A stretch of DNA of 58,188 bases from NCBI GenBank assembly GCA_959604825.1, contig CAUHCN010000012.1, positions 1 through 58,188 on the forward strand. Reading direction: 5' to 3'. Origin of the DNA: an uncultured Collinsella sp. (lineage in GTDB: Bacteria > Actinomycetota > Coriobacteriia > Coriobacteriales > Coriobacteriaceae). The notes beneath the pieces were generated by a model that made no database searches, was not told the DNA's origin, and worked only from the letters and a program-made list of their open reading frames with translations. The position numbers and the translations under genes were made by a program. Position 1 is the first letter of the stretch, and each line of letters opens with the position of its first letter. Below are positions 42,384-51,070 of the stretch, in pieces.

Positions 42384-43205
42384 ATGCTCAACGACTTCTA
42401 CCATATGCTTGATCCCGTCGCGATTTCGGCGGGGCCCATCACGATTTACTGGTATGGTCTGGCTTATGTGGTCGGCGCCCTGCTCACGGCGGTCGTCATG
42501 TATCGCACGCAGCGTCGCTGGGGTTTCGACATTACGGTCGACGATCTGACGAGTGTCGTGGTCGGTGTGGTCTTTGGCCTTATCATTGGCGCCCGCCTGT
42601 TCTACGTCATCTTTTATGGCGACGGCTACTACTGGGCGCATCCGCTCGAGATCTTTGCCACCAACGAGGGCGGCATGAGTTTCCATGGCGGCCTGGTGGG
42701 CGGTATCATCGGCGGCGTGCTCGTGTGCCGCATGTACAAGCTCGATGCGTGGACTTTGGCAGACCTCGCGGTCATCGGTGCTCCGCTGGCCCTGTGCCTG
42801 GGGCGCTGCGCCAACTTTGTCAACGGCGAGCTGTGGGGCAAGCCGACCGATTTGCCTTGGGGCGTGATCTTTGGCGGCACCGCGGGCGATATGCCGCGCC
42901 ATCCCTCCCAGCTCTACGAGGCATTTCTCGAGGGCATTGTGCTCTTCTGCATTCTGCAGGTGCTCAGCCGCAAAAAACCGCTGCTGCCCCAGGGCACGTT
43001 TATGGGTGTGTTTGTGATGGGTTACGGCATTGTCCGCTTCCTCGTTGAGTTTGTGCGCGTGCCCGATGCCCAGCTGGGCTATCTGCTGGGCGGCGTCATC
43101 ACCATGGGTCAGCTGCTGAGTTTGCCGCTCGTGATCGCCGGCCTGGCGCTCATCATTTTCGGCCGTCGCCGCAACCAGCCCCAGCGCGTCTACCTGGACG
43201 CCTAA
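42384..43205 (+). CDS. lgt: Prolipoprotein diacylglyceryl transferase
   Basis: Transfers diacylglycerol to the lipobox cysteine of prolipoproteins, such as the amino acid binding protein in this window. The 273-residue membrane enzyme has about seven hydrophobic segments. Its key motifs are GGMSFHGGLVGG (essential His) and LGRCANFVNGELWGKPTD (Lgt signature), followed by RHPSQLYEAFLEG. The upstream GGGGGGACC-like site is acceptable for the ATG at 42384. The stop is followed within five bases by a hairpin repeat. Confidence 0.95.
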   Translation: MLNDFYHMLDPVAISAGPITIYWYGLAYVVGALLTAVVMYRTQRRWGFDITVDDLTSVVVGVVFGLIIGARLFYVIFYGDGYYWAHPLEIFATNEGGMSFHGGLVGGIIGGVLVCRMYKLDAWTLADLAVIGAPLALCLGRCANFVNGELWGKPTDLPWGVIFGGTAGDMPRHPSQLYEAFLEGIVLFCILQVLSRKKPLLPQGTFMGVFVMGYGIVRFLVEFVRVPDAQLGYLLGGVITMGQLLSLPLVIAGLALIIFGRRRNQPQRVYLDA

Positions 43206-43210
43206 CCACC

Positions 43211-43251
43211 AAAACCACCACAAAGGGGACAGGCACCTTTGTGGTGGTCTT
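43211..43251 (+). repeat. Hairpin repeat with GGGGACAGG core, copy E
   Basis: Arms at 43211-43226 and 43236-43251 pair at 15 of 16 positions around GGACAGGCA. The stem sequence (ACCACCACAAAGG) differs from copies A to C, F and G, while the AAAGGGGACAGG core is kept. It begins five bases after the lgt TAA stop. Confidence 0.82.
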
Positions 43252-43288
43252 GCCGAGTTTGATAGGTTTCTAGAAAGGCTTTCGGACT

Positions 43289-45472
43289 GTGAAGGATTCC
43301 GACCTCTCCACAACGGCTGCGCGCGACGCTGCCCGCATCGTCTGGTTTAAGCGCTACCCCGCCAAGCAGACGCTCATCGCATTTTTGCTCGCGCTGTTGG
43401 CGACCACGGCGTTTTCCATCGATCCCGCCCCGGTGTCGAGCAACGCAGTCTTGGCAATTGACCCCAAAGCCTCGGGCATGCTGTACGTGTGCTACGAGGT
43501 GCTCCTCTCGTTTGCCGGCCATACCGACGCGGTCATGCTGCTTGCGCTTGCCTGCCTGCTCACGCTGCCGTTTCGCTACGTATTCTTTGGCCGCGGCGAC
43601 GCCTGGCGTCCCTCGGTGATCCTTCCGTCGCTGTTCTTTGCCGTCTGCATGGTGTTTGGCCGCAGCTACGACCTCACCGATTCGGCCGAGATCGTGCTCG
43701 GCGACAAGGCCCGCATTATCTGTGCCTGGATAGGCGGTGCGGGCTGGATGCTCTTGGCGGTCGTTGCCTTCTATCTGGCTTTTGAGTGTCTAGATTGGCT
43801 GAGCTCTCGGCGCATTCCGTTTTCCGAAGCGCACTTTGGCCGCGTATGGCGTGTGGCTCACGCCGTGCTCTCGGTCCATCCCTTTGCCGGGCCCTTCCTG
43901 GTGCTTATGGTCGCCTGGGCGCCCACGCTCATCGCTTCGCTGCCCGGCCTTTTTATGGGAGATACGGGTGCGCAGATTCGCCAGTGGTTCAACTACCCCA
44001 ACGGCACGAGTGACTACCTGCGTCTGCTCAATCCCAATGTGCTGCTCAACGGACATCACCCCGTGGTGCATACGGCTATCATCGGTTCGTGCGTCCAGCT
44101 GGGGCTTTCACTGTTCAACAGCGCCAACGCAGGTCTTGCCATCTACACCTGCGCTCAGTTCGTCATTACGGCCGCCTGCATGGCCTATTCCATCTCGTCG
44201 CTGCGCAAGCTGGACGTGAGCCTGCCGGTCCGCGGCGTAATCTTGCTGTTCTTTGTGTTTATGCCCATGTTCTCCAACTACGCGGCCCTGCTTACCAAAG
44301 ATGTGCTGTTTGCCGACGCGTTTTTGGTGCTGTTGGTGCAGACCGTGAAGCTCGTGGCATGCGGCCTGCCCCGTCGCGATGCCAATGCCGAGCGTGCGGG
44401 CGAACAGAGGCCCGTGCTCTTTGCGCGTCATGATTGGCTGCTGCTCGCTCTGGGCGCCATGGGTTCCACGTTTCTGCGCAACGGCGGCCTGGTGTTTCCC
44501 CTGGCGGCATGCGTAATCGCGGCGGCGTTTTGCGCATGGGATGCGCATGTGGCTCGTCGTGCAGCCAAGCAGGCTGGTGCTGCGCCTTCGGGCGCCATCC
44601 CGCGTTTCCGCTGGGTGGGAGTTCTTGCGGTGCTTGCACTCTGCCTTGCCTCTAATATGTACTTCACCAAGGTCTTTATGCCGGAGCACGACATCACGCC
44701 TGGTTCCAAGCGCGAAATCCTCTCGATTCCGTTCCAGCAGACGGCTCGTTTCGTCCAAAAGCACGACGGCCTCAACTCGGGCGTCAACCCCACGGTTAAG
44801 GAGGACGGCACCATCGTGGAGGCTCCTTGCGACGGCTTGGTGACCGACGAAGAGCGTGCCGTGATCGACCGTGTGCTCAAGTACGAGAATCTGGGCCGCC
44901 GTTATAACCCGGATAAGTCGGACGCCGTCAAAAATTGCTTTAACGAGTACGCCTCGCAGGAGGACATCAAGGCCTATTTTGAGGTGTGGGCTCAGATGTC
45001 CAAAAAGGATCCCGAGTGCTATATCTCGGCGCTCATCAATAACTACTACGGCTACTTTTATCCGAGTGCCCGCGATGCGTGGGTCTACAGCACGGCGCGC
45101 AGTGCCGAGATCATGGCGAAGCCCGATAACCTCAAGTACTTTGACTTCCATCCGGTCGATAGCAAGGTTGTGCGCTGGTGCGACCACCTGATCAACCTGT
45201 ACCGCGTGGCAGTACAACGCATCCCGTTTATCTCGCTCGCCATGAGCTCGGCCACCTATGTGTGGATCATGATCGCCGTGGTGGTCTATCTGCTACGTCG
45301 TCATTCGTGGCGCGGGCTGGCCATTTGGGTGCCGCTGCTGGGCGTGCTCGCCGTGTGCCTGATCGGTCCCTGCAACGGCTCGACCTACATGCGCTACCTG
45401 TACCCGGTTATCGCCTGCATGCCCTTTGCCATCGGCGCCACCATCACCCGCAGCGACCTCCTCTGGTCCTAA
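43289..45472 (+). CDS. DUF6020-type polytopic membrane protein
   Basis: A 727-residue protein with about a dozen hydrophobic segments and two larger extracytoplasmic parts (about residues 215-260 and 470-620). The layout resembles GT-C glycosyltransferase-like membrane proteins. The conserved-looking stretch GDTGAQIRQWFNYPNGT...LNGHHPVVHT fits DUF6020. Its reaction is not established; a cell-envelope glycan role is a guess. It starts with GTG at 43289, with AAAGG at a somewhat long distance. It follows lgt after a hairpin repeat and ends at another copy of that repeat family. Confidence 0.78.
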   Translation: MKDSDLSTTAARDAARIVWFKRYPAKQTLIAFLLALLATTAFSIDPAPVSSNAVLAIDPKASGMLYVCYEVLLSFAGHTDAVMLLALACLLTLPFRYVFFGRGDAWRPSVILPSLFFAVCMVFGRSYDLTDSAEIVLGDKARIICAWIGGAGWMLLAVVAFYLAFECLDWLSSRRIPFSEAHFGRVWRVAHAVLSVHPFAGPFLVLMVAWAPTLIASLPGLFMGDTGAQIRQWFNYPNGTSDYLRLLNPNVLLNGHHPVVHTAIIGSCVQLGLSLFNSANAGLAIYTCAQFVITAACMAYSISSLRKLDVSLPVRGVILLFFVFMPMFSNYAALLTKDVLFADAFLVLLVQTVKLVACGLPRRDANAERAGEQRPVLFARHDWLLLALGAMGSTFLRNGGLVFPLAACVIAAAFCAWDAHVARRAAKQAGAAPSGAIPRFRWVGVLAVLALCLASNMYFTKVFMPEHDITPGSKREILSIPFQQTARFVQKHDGLNSGVNPTVKEDGTIVEAPCDGLVTDEERAVIDRVLKYENLGRRYNPDKSDAVKNCFNEYASQEDIKAYFEVWAQMSKKDPECYISALINNYYGYFYPSARDAWVYSTARSAEIMAKPDNLKYFDFHPVDSKVVRWCDHLINLYRVAVQRIPFISLAMSSATYVWIMIAVVVYLLRRHSWRGLAIWVPLLGVLAVCLIGPCNGSTYMRYLYPVIACMPFAIGATITRSDLLWS

Positions 45473-45473
45473 T

Positions 45474-45506
45474 TTGGTGCAAAGGGGGCAGGTTGCTTTG
45501 CACCAA
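45474..45506 (+). repeat. Hairpin repeat with GGGGGCAGG core, copy F
   Basis: Perfect 11-bp arms (TTGGTGCAAAG at 45474-45484 and 45496-45506) around GGGGCAGGTTG. The stem is again different from the other copies. It begins one base after the TAA stop of the DUF6020 gene. Confidence 0.8.
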
Positions 45507-45637
45507 GGGGCTGTATCATCACGACGCCTTCATTTTGGGGTTTATCTCGCAGGCCAGTAGGTATATCATAACGACGTTTGTTTATATTGCCCGAGCATCT
45601 GCGCTGGGCTTTAGGTCGAAACCGATAGGAGACATGT

Positions 45638-46444
45638 ATGTCCGGACACTCTAAGTGGGCCACAACCAAGCATCGTAAGGGCGCGCAGGACGCCAAGCGT
45701 TCCGCCCTCTTCTCCAAGCTGAGCCGCAACATCACCGTTGCTGCCCGTCTCGGCGGCGACCCGCTGCCTGAGAACAACGCCAGCCTCGCCGCTGCTGTTG
45801 CCAAGGCCAAGGCTCAGTCCATGCCTAAGGACAAGATCAAGTCCGCTATCGACAAGGCCTTCGGTTCGGGTGCCGACGCCGCCGTCTACGAGAACATCGT
45901 GTACGAGGGCTACGGTCCCGCCGGTGTCGCCGTCTACGTCGACTGCCTGACCGATAACCGCAACCGCACCGCCGCCGATGTCCGTTCCGCCTTCTCCCAC
46001 GCTGGTGGCAACCTGGGCACCTCCGGCTCCGTCGCCTTCCAGTTTGAGCGCAAGGGCCAGATCGTCGTCGCCAAGGAGATCCTGGACGAGAACGCCAAGA
46101 AGGAGACCATGATCGCCAACGGTGCTGCCGGTGACGAGGATGAGTTCATGATGGCCATCGCCGAGGCCGGTGGCGAGGACTACGAGGACGCCGGCGAGGA
46201 GTGGATCGTCTGGACTACTGCCAACGAGGTCATGGCTGTCTCCAAGGCGCTCGAGGAGCAGGGCGTCCAGGTCAAGGGTTCCGAGACCACCATGGTCCCG
46301 ACTACCCCGACCGAGGTCTCCGGCGCCGACGCCAAGAAGGTCCAGCGCCTTATCGACCGTCTCGAGGAGCTCGACGACGTCCAGGACGTCTACAGCACCA
46401 TGGACATGACCGACGAGGTCATCGCTGCCCTCGAGGAGGAGTAG
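45638..46444 (+). CDS. yebC: YebC/PmpR (TACO1) family protein
   Basis: A 268-residue member of the YebC family, described both as a transcription regulator and, more recently, as a ribosome-associated translation factor. GHSKWATTKHRKGAQDAKRSALFSKL at the N-terminus, GYGPAGVAVYVDCLTDNRNRT and GGNLGTSGSVAFQF mid-protein, and LDDVQDVYSTMD near the end are typical. It is about 20 residues longer than usual because of an acidic insert around AGDEDEFMMAIAEAGGEDYEDAGEEW. ATAGGAG precedes the ATG. Confidence 0.94.
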   Translation: MSGHSKWATTKHRKGAQDAKRSALFSKLSRNITVAARLGGDPLPENNASLAAAVAKAKAQSMPKDKIKSAIDKAFGSGADAAVYENIVYEGYGPAGVAVYVDCLTDNRNRTAADVRSAFSHAGGNLGTSGSVAFQFERKGQIVVAKEILDENAKKETMIANGAAGDEDEFMMAIAEAGGEDYEDAGEEWIVWTTANEVMAVSKALEEQGVQVKGSETTMVPTTPTEVSGADAKKVQRLIDRLEELDDVQDVYSTMDMTDEVIAALEEE

Positions 46445-46513
46445 CGCCTGCACGGGTTAAGCCGTGCATATCTGGGCATAATGAAGCGAGCATGCAAGCC
46501 TCGTGGAATAGAT

Positions 46514-46555
46514 GAGCCGGATCCGCGTGCGTATGGCACCGGACCCGGCTCTTTT
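46514..46555 (+). terminator. yebC terminator
   Basis: A 12-bp stem (GAGCCGGATCCG with 46540-46551, 11 pairs) followed by TTTTATAAT. It separates yebC from the amaP operon. Confidence 0.88.
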
Positions 46556-46609
46556 ATAATGATGCGAATCGTTTTGCATTCTGTGGACCGAAACCTGAAG
46601 GGAGCGCGC

Positions 46610-47155
46610 GTGCGCGTACTCAAACGAGCCCTAGCGATCGTGTATCTTGCCGCCTCCATCGTGGCGCTGGGTACGCTTGTCTGCCAGTTCTGGGGACCGT
46701 ATACGTATCGCTTTATGCTGCTGTTGCGTGACACCATGCCTCGCGTCGTCGTTACGGTGTGCGCCGCTATCGTGGCGCTTGGCGTGCTCATCGGTTTTTT
46801 CCGCCTGATGTTCGCGCGTCGCGAGCCGTCCTGCGTGCATCCGGCGGGGGAGCGCAATATCGAGGTCACGCTCGCAGCGCTTTCCTCGTGCGCCCGTGCC
46901 GCGGCAGAGTGCGATGATCGCGTGATGGTTGAGCATATCGAGGCGCGCGTTCAAGGCTCCGACGAGTCGCGCGTTCGTTTTAAGGTCGAAGCCATCGCGC
47001 TCGACGACCGGGACGTGGCCTCCCTTGCAGCCGCGATGCAGCAGCGCATCGAGAAGGCCTGCGACACCATGCTCGGCACGCCGGGCACGACCGCGCGCGT
47101 CCGTTTTTTGCTGTCCAAGACTACCGTCCAGACCGTGGAGGTTTCCGGTGAGTGA
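46610..47155 (+). CDS. amaP: Alkaline-shock response membrane anchor protein, AmaP-like
   Basis: A 181-residue protein with two N-terminal membrane helices (AIVYLAASIVALGTLVCQF and VVVTVCAAIVALGVLIGFF) and a cytoplasmic domain of about 110 residues. AmaP anchors Asp23 to the membrane in Gram-positive bacteria. The gene order amaP, DUF2273, asp23 supports this call better than the sequence alone. The start is the GTG at 46610 after AAGGGAG; the frame open to 46481 runs through the yebC terminator and is not credible. The stop overlaps the next gene. Confidence 0.82.
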   Translation: MRVLKRALAIVYLAASIVALGTLVCQFWGPYTYRFMLLLRDTMPRVVVTVCAAIVALGVLIGFFRLMFARREPSCVHPAGERNIEVTLAALSSCARAAAECDDRVMVEHIEARVQGSDESRVRFKVEAIALDDRDVASLAAAMQQRIEKACDTMLGTPGTTARVRFLLSKTTVQTVEVSGE

Positions 47156-47525
47156 TACCAACCAAGACAAGACCGCCCGCACGCCGCGCCTGACGATCGA
47201 CCAGAACGCTACGCCGGCAGGCGAGTCCGCCGACGCCAAGCCCGAGGCCGGCGAGCAGCACGACAGCGCCGCCAACGACTTCGACGAGGCCATGGGTCTC
47301 ATCAAAGGTACGGGCGCTGCTATCTGGAGCTATGCCGTGCGCCATCCCAACACTACGCTCGGCGCCGTGGCAGGCTTTATCCTCGCTGTGCTGGTACTTA
47401 CGTTGGGCCTGTGGGACACGCTCGTCATCGCATTCTTTGTGCTGATCGGCGCCGTGATCGGCCAGATTCGCGACGGGGAGAACGGTATCGTCAACTTCTT
47501 CGGCCGCCTGTTTAGCGGCCGCTAA
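47148..47525 (+). CDS. DUF2273 small membrane protein
   Basis: A 125-residue protein. An acidic, disordered N-terminus of about 60 residues leads to GLIKGTGAAIWSYAVRHPNTTLGAVAGFILAVLVLTLG and a second hydrophobic segment, LVIAFFVLIGAVIGQIRDG, which are the DUF2273 pattern. It starts with GTG at 47148, overlapping the amaP stop by eight bases, with GGAGG upstream, so it is translationally coupled. Its role in the Asp23 complex is unknown. Confidence 0.85.
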   Translation: MSDTNQDKTARTPRLTIDQNATPAGESADAKPEAGEQHDSAANDFDEAMGLIKGTGAAIWSYAVRHPNTTLGAVAGFILAVLVLTLGLWDTLVIAFFVLIGAVIGQIRDGENGIVNFFGRLFSGR

Positions 47526-47569
47526 TACGTATTCGACTGTCGCATCCGCGGCAGGCATAAGGAGGAACC

Positions 47570-48097
47570 ATGGCTTTTAACACGAAGGTCGATGTGGCCG
47601 ATACCGAGCTCGAGGCGAATGAGGCCGTCGCCGATGCCGGGGACGTGACGCTCGAGGACGAGGCGCTCGTCGAGGCCGAGTCCGATGCGGACGAGGACAA
47701 CGAGGAGATGGACGACGAGGAAACGGACGAGTCCGAGGACTCGCTGACCTATTCCAACGGCGTGATCGAGAAGATCGTTGCCATGGCCACCCGCGAGGTT
47801 CCGCACGTCCTGGGCATGAAGGGTAACCTCATGCACTTTGTGCAGGAGCAGTTTGGTGCCGAGAACCTGACCAAGGGCGTGACGGTTGAGGTCACCGATG
47901 ACAACCGCGTGGTCGTCAACATCTCGGTCATCATCGAGTACGGCGCCTATGCGCCTGCGATCTTTGACGACGTTAAGGCGCGCGTCACCGAGCGTCTGGC
48001 CGCGATGACCGGCCTTGAGGTGGCAGGCGTCAACCTGCGCATCGAGGATGTCATCACCCCCGAGGAGTACGAGCACCGCACCAGCCAGCACGAGTAA
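47570..48097 (+). CDS. Asp23/Gls24 family envelope stress protein
   Basis: A 175-residue Asp23-family protein. The first about 58 residues are very acidic (DADEDNEEMDDEETDESED) and probably disordered. The Asp23 domain follows, with YSNGVIEKIVAMATREVPHVLGMKG, VTVEVTDDNRVVVNISVIIEYG and VAGVNLRIEDVITPEE. In staphylococci Asp23 coats the inner membrane and counters cell-wall stress. AAGGAGG precedes the start. The TAA stop overlaps a hairpin repeat, and a strong terminator follows. Confidence 0.92.
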   Translation: MAFNTKVDVADTELEANEAVADAGDVTLEDEALVEAESDADEDNEEMDDEETDESEDSLTYSNGVIEKIVAMATREVPHVLGMKGNLMHFVQEQFGAENLTKGVTVEVTDDNRVVVNISVIIEYGAYAPAIFDDVKARVTERLAAMTGLEVAGVNLRIEDVITPEEYEHRTSQHE

Positions 48098-48130
48098 CCT
48101 ACCAAAAAGGGATGTTTATTTTGGCAGGTT
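48096..48130 (+). repeat. Hairpin repeat with AGGGA core, copy C (shortened loop)
   Basis: Arms at 48096-48107 and 48119-48130 pair at 11 of 12 positions. The loop AGGGATGTTTA is two bases shorter than that of copies A and B and lacks ACAGG. It begins within the asp23-family TAA stop. Confidence 0.78.
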
Positions 48131-48147
48131 TTACCTGCGAAAACGCT

Positions 48148-48190
48148 AAACGGTCGACCGCGCAAGCAAAAGTGCGGTCGACCGTTTTCT
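48148..48190 (+). terminator. Terminator of the amaP-asp23 operon
   Basis: A perfect 14-bp stem (AAACGGTCGACCGC at 48148-48161, complement at 48174-48187) followed by TTCTAT. Confidence 0.88.
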
Positions 48191-48302
48191 ATATGCCCCC
48201 GATGCAGGCATACCGCTCGTCTAACTAAGGGTTGCAATCTTCGCGTTCCGCGTTACCCTAATGGGCGCATTGTTTCCAAATTGTTAACGAGGGGTTGCCG
48301 TA

Positions 48303-49325
48303 ATGGCCGACGAACACGAGACCGAAAGCAAGGCATGGGCGATTGAAGCCGCTGCGGCAGAGGCGGCGTCGCGTGCCGCCGAGGAGATGCATCGTCCTCC
48401 GGTGGTGCCGATGGAGCGCGTTGTCGGTCGCGAGGATATCGAACGTGGCGAGCGCGCCGGCCGCAAGCGCAGCCAGGAACCAGGCTTTCCGCGCTTTTTT
48501 GCCGAGCTCAATCTGGGCCTGGTCCTCACGGCCTTTGCCATCGTGGCCTTTAAAACCCCCAATCACTTTGCCTTCGGCGGCACCTCGGGCGTGTCGGTCA
48601 TTCTTTCCACGCTGTTCCCGACTCTGCCCGTCGGCGTCTTTATGTGGATTATCAACGCGGTCCTGGTCATCCTGGGTTTTATCTTTTTGGAGCGCAAGGC
48701 AATCCTTTGGAGTGTCTTTGCCTCGTTTGCGCTTTCGGCCTACGTCTCGCTGTTTGAGCTCTTCATTCCGACGGATGTTTCGATGACGGGCGATATGTGG
48801 CTCGACCTGTGTTTTGCCGTCATCTTGCCGGCGCTGGGCAGTGCCATTGTCTTTGACATTGGCGCCTCGACGGGCGGCACCGACATCCTTGCCATGATTC
48901 TCAAACGCCGCACGACGCTTGAGATCGGCCGTGCCCTGTTGCTGGTCGATATCGGCATCGTGACCATCGCGGCTTTCCTGTATGGCCCGCGCGTCGGTCT
49001 GTACTGCGTGCTCGGTCTGTTTGCCAAGACGCTTGTGGTCGACAAGGCTATCGAGAGCATTCACCTTCGTAAGGTCTGCACGATCATTTGCTCCGAGCCC
49101 CTTAAAGTCGAGGAGTTTATCGTCAAGCATCTCAACCGCACGGCAACGATCAGCCGTGGCTACGGCGCTTTCTCGGGCAAGTGCGTCACGGTGATCATGA
49201 GCGTGCTGAGCCGTCGCGAGGCAGTGCAACTGCGCCGCTATGCCCGCGAGATTGACCCTGGCGCCTTCATCACCATCGTCGATAGCTCCGAAATCGTCGG
49301 CAAGGGCTTCCGCGGCACGAACTAG
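48303..49325 (+). CDS. YitT family membrane protein
   Basis: A 340-residue protein with the YitT layout: about six hydrophobic segments (from LNLGLVLTAFAIVAF to VGLYCVLGLFAKTLV) with TPNHFAFGGTSGVSVI and FDIGASTGGTDILAMIL, then a soluble C-terminal DUF2179 domain (VCTIICSEPLKVEEFIVKHL...GAFITIVDSSEIVG). Its function is not established. The roughly 65-residue charged N-terminus is longer than usual for the family. GAGGGG precedes the ATG. Confidence 0.9.
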   Translation: MADEHETESKAWAIEAAAAEAASRAAEEMHRPPVVPMERVVGREDIERGERAGRKRSQEPGFPRFFAELNLGLVLTAFAIVAFKTPNHFAFGGTSGVSVILSTLFPTLPVGVFMWIINAVLVILGFIFLERKAILWSVFASFALSAYVSLFELFIPTDVSMTGDMWLDLCFAVILPALGSAIVFDIGASTGGTDILAMILKRRTTLEIGRALLLVDIGIVTIAAFLYGPRVGLYCVLGLFAKTLVVDKAIESIHLRKVCTIICSEPLKVEEFIVKHLNRTATISRGYGAFSGKCVTVIMSVLSRREAVQLRRYAREIDPGAFITIVDSSEIVGKGFRGTN

Positions 49326-49474
49326 CCCGGTCGTACCCTTCGAATCATTGAATAAACCGGCTACGTTGCAAATCGGTCATCTTGCGGTATTTGTCCCCAC
49401 ATTGGGCGATAATGATGCCAAAGACATCGTTTGCGATCCAGGTGATTCGCTCTAGATACGAAGGGATGATTTCG

Positions 49475-50875
49475 ATGTTCTGTTCGCAGTGTGGCGCCCC
49501 CATGGGCGATAACGACAAGTTCTGCGGCGTGTGCGGTGCCCCTAATACCGAGGTTAAGGCCGCCGGTCCCGCTCCGCAAGCTCAACCTCAGCCGCAGGGT
49601 CAGCCGTTTGCCCAGCCGCAGCCGCAGCCGTTCGTTGCGCCCCAGCCGGCTATGAACGCGCCCAAGGGTTGTATGGCTCAGGCCTTCAACGACATGCTTA
49701 AGGTTCCCGGCGCCTTGGTTCGCGTATGCCAAATCGCCTTTTTGCCGGCGCTGATCTGTGTTGTCTCGGTGCTGGTGCTGTTTATCCCCGTTATCGGCGG
49801 TATCGCAGCGGCCATTGGCTTTTTGCTCGCGTACGTGGCAAGCGTGTGCGGCGCGGGCTTTGCCATCGAGTGGGGTCGTGACCTGTCGCTCAAGGATGAT
49901 AACGGCATGGAGCGTCCGCTGCTGCGCTCGACCTCGTTTGGATTGGGCATTTTCTCGTCTGTCATTACCGGTGTGCTCGAGTTCGTGGCCATTATTCCGG
50001 TGATTGGCGTGGTGTTCTCGGCTATCGAGAGCGTCGTGATCGGTGCCGTCGGCTCGTACTATTACTCCGGTTCGAGCGGTCTCGAGGCCGCACTCTTCGG
50101 CTCGATGGGCCTGCTCGTCTTTGCCATGATCGTGTCGGTGGTACTGGGCATCTTCTTTAAGATGTTTGGTGATGCTGCCGTGATGCACTTTGCCGTCGTC
50201 GGGCGCGTGGAGAGCGCGTTCTCGCTTGAGAAGGTTTGGAAGTCCTATAAGGCCAACCTGGGCAAGTTGTTCTGCGCATCGATTCTCCCCGAGTTTTTGA
50301 CGGGCATCGTGTCGCACATCATCACGTGGATCTTCACCGCCATCTTCGGCGCCATTGCTACGTTTGGTATGTATAGCTATTACTATCGCCCCACGGGTCT
50401 TGAGGCAATCATCGAGGGCGGCGGCATCACGCTCATTCTGTTCTTGATGATCATTGCCTTTGTCACGGTGTTCCTGACTGTGTTTGGCAAGATGCTCAAG
50501 TATCGCGCCGTTGGCTATTGGGCGGCACGTCATGCCAGCGAGTGGGCCGATGAGGATGCCGACGATGTCCTGACGTTTGTGCTCCCGGGTGAGAAGAAGC
50601 CTGCTCCTGCGGGGTTCAATCCCACGGCCGCCACTTGTGCTGCCCCTGCGCCTGCCCCTGCCCCGGCACCTGCGCCTGCCCCTGCCCCGGCACCCGCGCC
50701 TGCACCTGCTCCGGCACCTGCCCCGGCACCCGCGCCTGCACCTGCTCCGGCACCTGCCCCTGAACCCGTACCGGCGCCCGAGGCGACGCCTGCGGAACCC
50801 GATTGGAATGCCGTTGCCACGCCGGCGGATGAGCCGGGCGATAATCCTGCTGCCGAAAACAATCAAACCGAATAG
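49475..50875 (+). CDS. Zinc-ribbon DUF4013-like membrane protein with Ala-Pro repeat tail
   Basis: A 466-residue protein. Residues 1-20 form a double CxxC zinc ribbon (MFCSQCGAPMGDNDKFCGVCGA). A Gln/Pro-rich linker follows, then about six to seven hydrophobic segments in a DUF4013-like domain. The tail, about residues 385-440, is alternating Ala-Pro, then an acidic end. The start at 49475 has AAGGGATG at a suitable distance; the ATG at 49466 is too close to it. Function unknown. A zinc-ribbon plus membrane domain is shared with the next gene. Confidence 0.8.
   Translation: MFCSQCGAPMGDNDKFCGVCGAPNTEVKAAGPAPQAQPQPQGQPFAQPQPQPFVAPQPAMNAPKGCMAQAFNDMLKVPGALVRVCQIAFLPALICVVSVLVLFIPVIGGIAAAIGFLLAYVASVCGAGFAIEWGRDLSLKDDNGMERPLLRSTSFGLGIFSSVITGVLEFVAIIPVIGVVFSAIESVVIGAVGSYYYSGSSGLEAALFGSMGLLVFAMIVSVVLGIFFKMFGDAAVMHFAVVGRVESAFSLEKVWKSYKANLGKLFCASILPEFLTGIVSHIITWIFTAIFGAIATFGMYSYYYRPTGLEAIIEGGGITLILFLMIIAFVTVFLTVFGKMLKYRAVGYWAARHASEWADEDADDVLTFVLPGEKKPAPAGFNPTAATCAAPAPAPAPAPAPAPAPAPAPAPAPAPAPAPAPAPAPAPAPEPVPAPEATPAEPDWNAVATPADEPGDNPAAENNQTE
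50645..50760 (+). repeat. In-frame tandem repeats encoding Ala-Pro
   Basis: A 24-bp unit occurs twice in perfect tandem (50645-50668, 50669-50692). It is followed by a 36-bp unit at 50693-50728 and its first 32 bases again at 50729-50760. All units are multiples of three, so changes in copy number lengthen or shorten the Ala-Pro tail without breaking the frame. Confidence 0.9.
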
Positions 50876-50882
50876 TCGGTCG

Positions 50883-50917
50883 AGGCGCCCTGGGCAACTG
50901 AGCCCGGGGTGCCTTTT
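50883..50917 (+). terminator. Terminator of the DUF4013-like gene
   Basis: A stem at 50883-50895 with 50902-50914 (11 of 13 pairs plus wobble) followed by five T residues, seven bases beyond the stop. Confidence 0.88.
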
Positions 50918-50983
50918 TCTACTGCGGAAGCAAGAAAATGCCTGGGAAAACGGTTGCAGCAATATTTCTCGGAAATTGGTCAA

Positions 50984-50995
50984 TGTTGCGCAACA
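50984..50995. promoter_or_regulatory. Palindrome TGTTGCGCAACA upstream of the DUF4234 gene
   Basis: The same 12-bp palindrome as at 34695-34706, here 75 bases before the DUF4234 start. Fourteen bases (AATGTTGCGCAACA) are identical at the two places. It is a candidate operator for a shared regulator. Confidence 0.55.
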
Positions 50996-51070
50996 ACGTC
51001 GCGGCTATTGTTGAGAACATAGACGTGTAAGGTTTGAAGGCGTGTAACGCCTTAGGAAAAGGAGAAGCTT

